From: Brevipalpus yothersi
Taxonomy: Eukaryota > Arthropoda > Arachnida > Trombidiformes > Tenuipalpidae
Length of the DNA stretch: 64,000 nucleotides
NCBI GenBank assembly: GCA_003956705.1
Contig: QZCP01000042.1
Span: 1 to 64,000 of the forward strand
Direction: 5' to 3'
Position numbers and translations under genes: made by a program. The notes beneath the pieces were generated by a model. It saw only the letters and a program-made list of their open reading frames with translations. It was not told the DNA's origin and did not search any database. Below, piece by piece: positions 1-10,517 of this stretch. Each line of letters begins with the position of its first letter. Positions within the stretch are counted from its first letter, which is position 1.

Positions 1-150
1 CGACCTCAACCTCAACCTCAACCTAAACCTCAACCTCAACCTCAACCCAGACCTCCCCCTCCCCCTCCTCCTCCTCCTCCTCCTCCTCCTCCTCCGCCAC
101 CTGCTCCCCCTCCACGTCCACGTCCACGTCCAGGTCCACCTCACCATGGG
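1..150. repeat. low-complexity tandem repeats at left edge
   Basis: An imperfect hexamer array (ACCTCA-like) at about 4-48 is followed by a CCT triplet run at about 51-95 and a CCACGT-type hexamer array at about 105-140. On the minus strand the same bases form an open frame (23-325) giving a run of ten Glu flanked by Val-Asp and Val-Glu repeats. Such a frame is expected from the repeat itself, so I annotate it as a simple repeat and not as a gene. A repeat-encoded acidic tail of a gene lying to the left cannot be excluded. Confidence 0.7.
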
Positions 151-1570
151 TGGTGCCCACGTCCACCCAATTGTCGGCAGCCACCACACTGTCCACGTCC
201 ACCTTGGATGCGTTGTCGATCTCCGCATCCATATGGGTGGAATGGATATGGTGGCAGAAATGGTAGATATGGTGGTAGGGATGGATACATATCCATAACG
301 TTTGGATAATCGGATGAAATTGCAATTTTCACTGAGAAGAAATTTTTGATAAAGCGTCAAGATGTTCGTTTTTCGAATACACTCTGAATGGCAACGTACT
401 ATCCATGTCTTCATGGAAAATATCAAAGAAGAGCTTCCGAATTTTTTTCATTTCGATTATCCATTTGTTATCGATATTGTGTGAGACTGAAATGCTTTAG
501 TAATGATATTGGATTAATGTCCGATGGAAACAATTCAAAAGTATTCACGATTGTTTTGATGAAATTAATGATTTTTTTCCCAGTTGGTTAGAATCAGTTC
601 GAAGATTTTTATGGGCCATCATAGGGCTCACTCATGTAATCAGTCGCTTCATGGTAGTTTTTCATGTAAATACACAAACGATAATTATCAGCATTCAAGT
701 GCATTAGAAATTTCTGAGCTTTGCTTTCTCGCAAACTTTTCCAGTAATGGGGATTTGTACTTTGTTACTGATTAGATGAATAAAATTCTTGATAAATCAA
801 TCTGGACATTCCATTCTATGTTTACATGGAGACAAGATACAAAACACTAGTTCGCTTATACCTATCTCCTTTGAAGGCATTCAGTAGAAAATGATCTCAA
901 GACTGATTCATGGAGAGAATCTTTCTGAGATGGTTAAAATAATAATAAAAACTTTCCAGTTAACTGCTCTTCCTGCTACCAAGATATCGAGTTTGATATT
1001 TTGCTTAAACTGAGACTGACTCATAGCGAAATTGAAAAGATTTTCCTGTCATATCTACCCTTATTTTCTTAGAATTCCGGTATTGAATCTCATTTAGTGA
1101 CAAAAATTCAATGTGGAACATGATATTCAGGAAATTTGTTGTCCTATACTCGAACCTAAGCTTGAGAGATCATTCTAAAACCTTGACAATGATTAGAATG
1201 TGTGTTCTACTTCCTTACACTCAGCCCAATCTCTTGAGAAAATAGAATGAGAATAATCTCAATCAGGCTTAGAAAATATTGCTGAATGAATGATCATCTA
1301 GTTAAAATCGTACATATTGATGAGGAAACTTGAAACTAAACGAAAACCATGTATTTCGAGATTTTCCAGCCTTACGAATCGAATTCCGCTTTTTAATTCT
1401 GGTATTTTCAATAAGAATTGCTATTCCAGCCAATTTTCCCATTAAAAAGTCACCATGTTATCCTCATCTACACTATGAAAGCCTTGTTTCAATCGTGTCC
1501 AAGATAACAAGTCCCAGGATCTCCAATAGATACAATAGATTATCTGCTTCCGGTTTCCAGTTGTAGATTT
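151..1570. other. no recognisable gene
   Basis: Ordinary AT-rich sequence upstream of the four-exon secreted-protein gene. The open frames here (for example 388-591 and 1330-1566 on +) are short and uneven in composition, have no recognisable domain and do not join to neighbours by splice sites that I can see. Confidence 0.5.
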
Positions 1571-1579
1571 CTATAAAAT
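1571..1579 (+). promoter_or_regulatory. possible TATA box (CTATAAAAT)
   Basis: CTATAAAAT lies about 140 bp before the ATG of the secreted lysine-rich protein gene and has the right orientation. In AT-rich DNA such a match can arise by chance, and no initiator was confirmed. Confidence 0.25.
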
Positions 1580-1718
1580 CAATGAAAAAGTGCTGAATGA
1601 CATTCTTGATTTTGAATTTGTTTGCTTAGGCTATTGTTTGTGATAAATTACAAAAGTGTCAGCCGAAAACTCATCAATCAGTCACTTAAGGAAATAAGTA
1701 GTGGAATTCCAGACCCGA

Positions 1719-3052
1719 ATGATGAAATTCCTATTTCTTTGGTTGTGCCTTGCACTTTTAAGCTCATGGATCAGCATATCAGCAGAAGCCACGTGAGTAT
1801 CATAATTCTACTCAATTGTCTGAATCTGAGGGAACCATATAATTAATTCTAAAATTAGGCACTCTACCATCATTCTCTGGATGATGTTTGAAAATTTGAG
1901 TGATTTCATTTGAATATTGACCTAGTGATTAATAAACATAATTTTCTACTCAGAAACAAAGCTTTAGCTGTTACAGGAAGGTCTGCCAGCTCCACAAAGA
2001 TTAAACCAACTAAGAGTGGATCTCCTAAGCGTCCTCTAACAAAAATTCCTGGAAAGGGAATAACTGGAAAAGGTGGAAAGATTACCTCTAAGAAGGACAT
2101 GGCAAGTAAGCTCGCCTCAGCTAAAAAAATTTGTGAGTATCTTTGAAAAATTATCAAGTATCGAATGTTCATCCATTCGATTCTGATCTAGTATCAGCGA
2201 AGGGTATAAAATGAGACTTTATTCCTACAAAGCTTTTCTTTTCTATCTTCTCAGTGGAACAGGCTACAAAAATTGTGTCAAGAGCTCAAATGGCAACAAG
2301 AGAGTCCGTTAAAATGATGAACAAAACTCTTAGTGGAGCAAAAAAAGTCACAAATGCTAATGTCAACGAATTCGTTAACAGAACCATGAGGTATAAAAAA
2401 TGACAGAATTGAATAAGTGATACTCTGATTATACTGACCTAGAATAATTACCAACAATCATGAGTACAATTTCACCTGAGTTAATAATACAAGGTTTCTT
2501 TAGCGTGGAAAAGTTCAACTGAAATTCGAATCAAGTAGTTTTCATGGTGCATTTAGTTATTGAGATTGATCAAGCTGAAGAAGATCAATTAATTTCTACT
2601 AATTCAAAACATGATTCCTTGATTGAAATGATTCGAGAAGTTTTACATGTGAATTAATTTTCCTCTTTTCTCATAGCTTATCGATGATTGCCACAAAAGT
2701 AGCAATGGCAGAGTACAATGTGGCAAATGAATTGTTAAAAGAAGCCAAACGTATGCTGGACAAAGTCGAAACGGGCAAAATAAAAGACACCTCAAGAAAA
2801 GAGAGACTACTCAATTATGTTGAGAAGAGATCGCGAGATGCTATGGAAGCTTCGAAAAGATGCTTGAAAAGTTGTCAATTATCTGCCCAGCTTGATTTTG
2901 ATGCACTCTATGAGAGTATGAATTTTGGTGATAAAAAGAATAAGACAATGTTCAGGTCCCAAGATGACCACATATTTGCGGGCATTATGGACTGGCTTGG
3001 CGCAATCAAAGAGCAGATCCTTAATATTATTGATCAAATTTTGGGAATTTGA
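1719..3052 (+). CDS. secreted lysine-rich protein, unknown family (4 exons, 254 aa)
   Basis: I do not recognise this protein. Exons by eye: 1719-1792, 1954-2132, 2255-2390 and 2677-3052, all with GT-AG borders and matching phases. Exon 1 encodes a clear signal peptide (MMKFLFLWLCLALLSSW...), probably cut near residue 22 (ISA-EA). Exon 2 encodes a basic Lys/Gly/Ser/Pro-rich stretch, about residues 36-84, with the local repeat GKGITGKGGK. Exons 3-4 look helical and charged, ending in an aliphatic tail (LNIIDQILGI). Only two cysteines remain after the signal, in a CLKSC motif in exon 4. A second ATG follows the first at once; I chose the first. The secreted serine protease gene lies on the opposite strand, tail to tail with this one. 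A secreted structural, venom or salivary role is possible but is a guess. The exon structure is strong; the function is unknown. Confidence 0.75.
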
Positions 3053-3184
3053 AAGCCACAGGATGAACGGATTGCTTGAAGTTTATCGAAGGCAAAGAAT
3101 TCGATAGGGAAATAGGAACCACAGAAACTCAGGTGCTGCTGAAGCTACATGTAAAATTTTTGAGCTCAGTATTCAAGAGTATTC

Positions 3185-3190
3185 AATAAA
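3185..3190 (+). terminator. polyadenylation signal AATAAA
   Basis: A canonical AATAAA starts 133 bp after the stop codon of the four-exon secreted-protein gene, on its strand. This is a normal distance for a 3' UTR in a compact arthropod gene. Confidence 0.5.
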
Positions 3191-3371
3191 ATGATTAACA
3201 TTAGTATTACCAAAGAGTAGATACCTGAGTAGGTAGATGATAAGATTTTTGGCTGATCCTGATTCAATAATTTCAGGAAAAACCAAGATATCAAGAAAAT
3301 TCTTGATCGCTATTTATAGTTCTGATGCTTCATGTTTGAGAACAGCTCAGAAATAGATCAAAAGAGTGGAA

Positions 3372-3870
3372 TAAGGTGATACACGATTTAGAAACGATTC
3401 AATTAGATCGGGAAGACCCTATGTTGCTACCTATGATTAGAATATCGATCAAATGGGAAAGGCTATAGAAAAAAATCCGAAATTTTCTCTTCGAGCTCTG
3501 TCCGATCACATAGAACTATCGAATTTTATCATGCAAAAAATTTTAGTCTAATATCTTGATCTAAGAAAATTGAACCCACCCTGGGTGCTATTTAAACTCA
3601 ATGATTCTCAGGAATGAGCATGCAGCCCTATTGGCCTGAGAAAATAATTGGCTTGAATTGTCTGATAGAATAATTGAATTAGATGAAACATAGGTATTCT
3701 ATGAAAATGATAAATTCACCATACAACATGATTTCCGCATTTATCATGGTGCTCGTCCCAATTTATTTATTTATAATATTCTTGCAAAACTTCATCAATT
3801 TCTTTTCACAGTCATTCACCATAAAATGGGCCAGGAGCCAGAGTCAGAATGGTCTATCAGCCTTTGAAAT
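3372..3870 (+). pseudogene. decayed mariner/Tc1-type transposase
   Basis: One forward frame from about 3375 to 3605, broken by stops, reads GDTRFRN.S.RSGRPYVAT, then after a stop KAIEKNPKFSLRALSDHIE. This matches the layout of the inter-domain linker and second helix-turn-helix of Tc1/mariner transposases (the GRP box, then NP..SLR.L). After a frame change, LDET-stop-VFYEN at about 3679-3708 resembles the first catalytic Asp region (DETWV.YEN). The frame then stays open to about 3864. At least four stops and one frameshift show that it is dead. The copy lies between the secreted lysine-rich gene and the serine protease. It is far more degraded than the element at 15146-16696 and does not look like the same family. 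I did not find terminal repeats. Confidence 0.55.
3762..3771 (-). terminator. overlapping AATAAA polyadenylation signals (minus strand)
   Basis: Two overlapping TTTATT hexamers on + (AATAAA on -) lie about 140 bp past the serine protease stop codon, on its strand. They sit inside the decayed transposase. Confidence 0.4.
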
Positions 3871-3905
3871 TCGAAAGAACAGCAGTTTTTAGTCTCTTCC
3901 AGCTT

Positions 3906-5109
3906 CTAAGCCGGTCGATTCTTGAGCAGATTTTTGCAGAGCATCTTTTTGGGGCGAGTAGTCATGACATTTTCTATCCAATCTCTGTAGTAGGAAATAT
4001 TTGCAAAAACAGCTGGCTTACTGTAAAATTGGAAATAAAAAGATGAAAATTCTTCAAAAACAGAAAAAACTGTCCCTTAACTGTGTGAGCAGTTAGAATT
4101 TTTCGCAGGGCATTAATTATGGATATTGCCTCTGTTCAAGTTAGCTCTTAAACTCTTAGAATAACATGCATCCATTATTATCGTAGATTTTCTAAAAATT
4201 TTAGTGCTAAATGCCAACTCACGTGCATGATGGATTGCCTCCAATAGCTACACCCAGAAGAACCTCTTTCTCAGGTGAGGTTCTTGATACTCCAGGACCT
4301 CCTGAATCACCACCGCATATGGTTTTCATTTTTTTATCATCTTTATAAAACCCAGCACAAAACCATTTATTTGCTGCAAAATTTTGGTAAAGTTTTCCAC
4401 ACATGGTGCTTGTGGGGTATATATTCAGGTCAACTTTCAATAAATAATCAAAAACCTTGACAGGCCTTGTTTGATTCAATCCCCAACCGGCTACTTTTAT
4501 TCCATTGCGAGATATTGTATCAAACTTCTTGTCTACTAATTTTATACTTTTGAAATTGTGTTTCGGTTTGTTCAAGGGAATATTGGAGTCAAGTTCGAGT
4601 AAAGCTATATCATCATATGGAAGCGGTTGGCTTTTAGGCCATGGATGACAATAAGCATTCTTCACCTTGTATTGAGGATTTTTCGCCAAGTTTCTCCAAT
4701 TGCTATTATACTTGGGATAAACAACCAGTTCTCGGGTAATCAGTTTAGGTTTCGATGGGTTCTGTATTTCACCAGGAAGATGAGCAGCTGTAATAATCCA
4801 TCTCGAATCTTCTGAACCAGGTACGGCCAAAATTGAACCCGCACCAAAATGAAGCTTAGGATTTTTCTTTTGTCTCACTGCAACAATATACGGGAATTCA
4901 TGTTCACCAGCCTTTTTTCCATCAATTATATGACTTGGAGATGGTATCTCATCACTATCTGAGGGTGACTCTGAAGATCCCTCTGATGAAGAGGTTTCAG
5001 CTGATTCTTCCATGTTAAAACAACATGTCTTGCCAACCCATGATAAGACATTCACTAATGTGAACAGTAGTACAAAATTTTTCAATTTTGTCTGTCTTTC
5101 AAATAACAT
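3906..5109 (-). CDS. secreted chymotrypsin-fold serine protease (2 exons, 333 aa)
   Basis: Exon 1 is 5109-4223 and exon 2 is 4020-3906, joined by a 202-bp GT-AG intron in matching phase. Exon 2 supplies the family's usual C-terminus (KPAVFANISYYRDWIENV, then a tail). An N-terminal hydrophobic signal (about residues 11-28) is followed by a Ser/Glu-rich acidic segment (34-58) and the mature start IIDGKKAGEHEFPYIVAV (61 on). Triad: His110 (ITAAH), Asp167 (DDIALLEL) and Ser269 (CGGDSGGP), all present. Oddities: the residue before the mature start is His, not Arg/Lys; both cysteines of the usual Cys42-Cys58 bridge are missing (GAGSIL, AAHL); and the S1-pocket residue six before the catalytic Ser is Thr263 in place of Asp. 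Trypsin-like cleavage is therefore unlikely. Digestive or salivary use is an inference. Family assignment is very secure. Confidence 0.93.
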
Positions 5110-6689
5110 GATCCTTGGAGGGGGGAACAGAGTTTTAAAATCTTTAGTTTTTGATTTCTTATTCCACTTGGAAGGTGAATTTTTTTATTTCACTATTTAA
5201 TGCAAAATCAATATCCATTGACATATACCTATGTACATGTATATTACCATACACACCTAGTATGTAGAGCAATAAATTGAAATCTCCGATTCTATTTGAT
5301 ATCAGTTTGAGATAATGTTTCTCAGAGAGAGATTAATTAATTATGGACTTTTGCATCATGAAATTCTGAGCAGATAATTTTGAATTCATAATTTTTCCCC
5401 TTCATTAATGGCCATGCCATCTTTATACCGTTATCTTGGGAAAAATTGAATCATATAAATTAGTGCCAACAATGAAGGCTTTTCACTGACACTGGTTAGC
5501 AATATAAATATTATTAGCTTCACAAAATCTGTAATGTATTCGATTATCCAAGAGCAAAGGATCAGAATAATGACAGACTTTTTGAAATCAAATCAGTCAT
5601 TTATCAGTAATTATATGGCTACTGATGAAACAGTATCAAGATTGTGTGGAAGTTTTATTGCTATGTACAGCGTTGTAGCTGTTAGTGCTGAAGTATAATG
5701 GGAAACAATGCTATCTGACATAATTTTGACTATGATATTTCATTCACATTTTTGAGATCATGGCTTCAATGTTCACCTACAACAAACAATCATTGTGGAG
5801 AGTTGAATGATTCTTTCTGGTTGATTTTCTCTCTCTCCCCTGCTTTCGATCAGATGATAAAGGCATGGAAAAGCAATATTGAGCCGGCAAATGATCAGTG
5901 ATAATTTTTTTTCGAGAAGTCAGTGAAAATGTGGCATAGTGATTGTTCTGGTGACACAAGTCACCATAACAGCAGACGTTCATATCCGGTTCACGAATTC
6001 AGTAGAAAGATAAATACACAACAACAATTCACAACTATTATTATGATCCGGAAAAAAAGCACAACAATTGATTAGCACATCTTCTCTTTGATTCACGCAT
6101 TCTCATTTCAACTTGGCAACTCAATTAATGTTCAAGACGATTATCATCATCATTGATCATTCAATCGAGAAAACTCGATAAGATACTGTATTTAAGACAC
6201 TTATTACACTCAGGTGGAGAATCGCGATGAGAGAATGATTTAACCAGACAGTTTGTCTTTTGTGGTGATCCAATTCGATAAGCAAAACTCTTAGCCAATC
6301 TCGGTTATATTAATACGGGAAGAGATGATAAAATCAAAGGGAGAGAGAGAGAGAAGAAATGATAATAAACTTCAATTCCAATTCAATTCAACAGTCTGTA
6401 GTGCGAACTTGATTTGGAAAATTTTTTTTCACATCTGATCATGAAGAAATGGAAAACTTCATCTCAATCTCCTGCAGCACTCAGATTTACGCTCCAATAG
6501 AACTGGAAGTATTGAAATGAGATAATAATCTGATTGCTTTCACCTTTGTCGCATTCCACCTAAAATCATCAAATGACAGTTAAAAAAAAATTCAAGTAAA
6601 CTTTTCAAAGTGAAATTTTATCTTTCAATCACACACACAACACGATAAAAATTCAATTGATAAACTTGAAATGATGCTGATACACATCA

Positions 6690-6747
<58 letters not shown>

Positions 6748-7752
6748 TGAAAATATTCCTGATATATTCCTGATATATATTTCAGATAACGCAATCGCAC
6801 CAGACACTGAACTGATAATATAAACGCGGGAGAAGCTCCCGAGTTGAAAAGTCTCTCTCTCTCATCCAGTTGCTGCTCTCTCTCTCTCTCTCTGTTATTC
6901 AACTCTCGAGAACTCATCTTGATACACTTGAGCTCACAGTGATGCTAAGAGTGCTTCATCTCATCATGTGTACTTCTTCTTCCATCATCTCTCTTCTCTT
7001 CTCTCTGTTCCTCCTCATCTTCATCTCATCTGTATGGACACCATCACAACGTTCCACTTGGCCCATCATCTTAGCATACTAGCCGGCCATTAGCACCGTG
7101 CCAGGTATAGTGGATATTAATATTATCATTCCTTCATCTTGGAATATTTCAAGACTTAAACTTACTTGCTCATCTTATTTTCACCAAGAAAGAGAGAGAG
7201 AAAAAAAATAAAAAGAAAGAGAAAGTACGATGTGAATGTTATGTCGTTGATTATCTTTTCGTGTCAAACACAAGTCGTAATGTGAATGTGAATATACACA
7301 AATTTTACATGAGTTTCGCAGAAATTTTCCTGCTTCAAATATACATAAACATAACATGTACTTTCCTTCAATCATGTGTCTAGAGAAAAAGTTCTTTCCA
7401 ACTTATCGTTCTTGTTGATAACTTTTACCTTTTTCCAATTTTATCTCTACTCTGAACTGGAATTCTGTTCAGTTGTGTGTTTGTGTGTATACAACGGCAA
7501 GTGAAACTTTCTACCTGGCCTTGGTGTTGATAATATTGAATTCAGTGTCAGCATCTTTATCATCATCTCAACTGTATTACGCAATTTTTTTTTGCGACAT
7601 TCGAAATTATTCTTCCTCTATCTGAGAATAGCCGGTAAAGTTTCAAGCTTTTTACCGGTGGAATACTTTTTCTCATCTTCGTTCTCATCTATTTTCACCA
7701 TTAAATCATCATCATTTCTACATTCATCTTCAATACATCTATTTCCCTAGAT
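5110..7752. other. intergenic region; promoter side of two divergent genes
   Basis: The region lies between the 5' end of the serine protease (-) and the first coding exon of the Kekkon-like gene (+), so promoters and 5' exons of both may lie here. Visible content: the CT tract at 6692-6743, a shorter CT run at about 6870-6892 and many ATC triplets. An 8-bp inverted repeat (CCGGTAAA ... TTTACCGG, 7632-7658) lies about 95 bp before the ATG of the Kekkon-like exon. No coding exon was recognised. Confidence 0.5.
6692..6743 (+). repeat. (CT)n microsatellite
   Basis: Nearly pure CT dinucleotide tract of about 50 bp, pyrimidines on the + strand. Open frames over it are repeat artefacts. Confidence 0.95.
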
Positions 7753-8172
7753 ATGCCGTCTTGTTTCGATATCTCACCATTATCAACAACAAATATTTCA
7801 TCTACTCATGAAAATGATGATAACAACCGTGAATCATCATCTTCATCAATGGCTCTGATCTCAAGTTACTTTGAGCCAGCATATTTTCACATTAAAAAAT
7901 TATATTATTATTATCATTATTTTCCGAAACAAATCAAATCAAGTATGTCCGGTGGAAATACTTTTCGCGCCATCAGTGCCATCAATAAACCAACATTTAT
8001 TCATCATCAATGTGTTCCAGTGAATGTGATTGTATTAATCATTACACTACTTTTACACATGCCGTTACTTTCATTTGCTTCATTAAATTGTTATCAATCG
8101 TGTAGCTGTGTATACACTCGCAATAAATTGCTAGCCGATTGTGGATCACTTAAATTCACCGAATTGCCTCAG
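7753..8172 (+). CDS. Kekkon-like LRR receptor, coding exon 1 (signal peptide + LRRNT)
   Basis: This 140-codon exon ends in a clean CAG/GTAAGC donor in phase 0. A hydrophobic signal segment (about residues 87-110) is followed by an LRR N-terminal cap with cysteines at 113, 117, 119 and 130 (NCYQSCSC ... ADCGSLKFTELPQ). The cap stops exactly where the first LRR should start. The next exon in phase lies at 50654 and continues the family pattern (EIQVINLTENTF ... NLQRIYLRK), so I join the two across 42,481 bp. The start is uncertain: the first ATG (7753) gives an 86-residue Ser/Tyr-rich extension before the signal. The ATG at 7945 leaves a shorter 22-residue lead and is more plausible. In insects Kekkon proteins are one-pass LRR-Ig membrane receptors; Kekkon1 restrains EGF receptor signalling. 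Confidence 0.75.
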
Positions 8173-10462
8173 GTAAGCATTTTATTAATTGTTATCATAC
8201 AATTTTTATCATGTGTATACACTTACGATAAGCTTGTGCTATAATACATTTCGCATCAATATGGACATGTCATCATGGGTGATGATGTCCATTTGCGAAT
8301 GAAGCTGAGCATTTATGGAAGCAATTGATGATGATTTTCTCATGACATTCTGCTGATATTTTGATTTCTAATTTACACCATCATCATGATGAATGATGGT
8401 CTCTCCTGAGCCTCTTCCCATACTTTTGATCATGAAACTGAATCAAACTCACACTCATTGATCAGTAGATCAATTTGAGGGAAAAAATATTTACCTTCAC
8501 AGTTATTTTAGGATACATCCTCTTCAATCAATGAGATTTCATTCACTTCAATCACTCATTTTTTCTGACTAATATAAACGTAAAATTTGTTACAATTTAG
8601 ATGGTAAAACACTATATAGCACACACTTTTCCCAGCTGATCATCATTATTTCACTTGTCTATCACAATTACTTCAATATAAATACCAGCTTGCATATTGT
8701 GGAAGCAATACACAACAGCACCTTGTGTTACATACACACATTGAGGAGAGAGAGAGAGAAAAGTTTCGGGGTTTGTGTTCCAATGGCTGACATGGGCATT
8801 AATTTTATGATTCCCATTTCCATCAGCACCATGAACAATTCTCCAGTGTGTACCGGTAACCTTGCTACCCTCCACTTGCTTTGTCTTCTCTCTCTCTCTT
8901 GCCTATTTTTTCGTGCTCATGTAATTTACAGACACACACATTTACCTGAGCTTACCTGTACAATTCATTTTGGTTCAGCTCTTAGCCGAGTTGAGAAAGA
9001 GAAAATATTTTCTCTTTACTGTTCTGATCTGTCTCTCCTGATGAAAGAATAAGTTTTGTGTTTCACTGTGAACGAATATCATCATCATAACCGTGGCTCA
9101 TCACGCGAAACAGAAATACATTTAAATCATAATTTGAAGGAAACCAAAATTAGTGACTCAATCATTGCTAGCAAAAATTTTACCAGAGATGAACTACACA
9201 CTGTTTATATGTATGTATGTATAAAACGTGATCCTTGAACTCGAATTGGCCAAGAGAATGTGATATGAATTGTAGTTACATCACCATGAAGTAATGGAAG
9301 AGAATAGTTTTTCAGGTCAAACATTTCTTCTGTGAAAATAATTTCTTTCTCTCTCTCTCTCTTTTATTGATGCCATTTCCTCTTCTATTCGCACAACCAG
9401 GGCAACTCAGTCATATACCAGTCATCAGAATAGCTGTACTTTAGTGCAAAGAATTTGGAATAATAATATTATTATTGCAAAGTCTCCTGTCAATTTTGCA
9501 TTCATCCACACACCATGGAAGATAGTTTTTACTTTGATTTCTCTTCCTTTGCATTGGTCAACACAATTTATGCTCTCTTGATGCTACTGGATGGCTATCA
9601 TGTCATCCATTTTTTGACCATTGGTGGCCAATTTTCATCTTCTCCGGCATTCTGATATATATTCCATTCCATTTCATTTCTATTCTTTTGACACTTGTAT
9701 TCTTTTGCTCTCACTCTCTCACACACACACATATATTTCATGATATCGAAAGAGAATCGTGTGTATATACATGCTCTTGAATTCGCTTTGTCCACTTTGA
9801 TATTTCAACTTTCTGTATCGATTTCATCCTTATTCCTATTGCATTTGAAGTGGAAGAAAAAATTTGATTGACACCTCATATGAATTGGTTACCAAATTTT
9901 TTATACCCAAACATTCATGTATAAGCCTCATGAACCTCATGTATATCCCTTAGTATACACATCTTTCCTGAACACCTTTTCCTTTTTCCAATTGTTTTCC
10001 GGTGGAAAAATTTTTTCTCTCTCTTCCTCTCTCTTTTCCATTCGAAAAAAAGAGCATCCAATACAAACTTCTCTTGACAACTGGCTGAAACAATCAGAAA
10101 TTCTTGTGAGAAGTTCAGAGAATAGATTGCAAGTGAACTGAACGCATACACACACACACACCCAGTATTGGGCTACCTTCAACTGGCTTTTTTCACCAAT
10201 GTAATTCAATTTGAACATCACCCTCACATGAAATCCTTTGAGTTTTTATCTGGCGAAATAAGCCAATTTTTCACTTCTTCTTCCTTCTCCTTTCTATTTC
10301 AACTTTTTTTCTCTTCTCTCTCTTTCTCTCTTCTTTCCTTCCCAGCATCTTTCTAATTTCATCCCGAAGCATGATTCACTTTAAACTCAATATATTTCAC
10401 CCTGTAAGCATTACCATGTGGCGAAATCAGGAGTGCCACTGATTTTGGTTTGATTTTTTTTG

Positions 10463-10517
<55 letters not shown>

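Noticed and set aside
23..325. Minus-strand 100-codon frame with poly-Glu
   Set aside because: Encoded almost wholly by tandem repeats; most likely an artefact.
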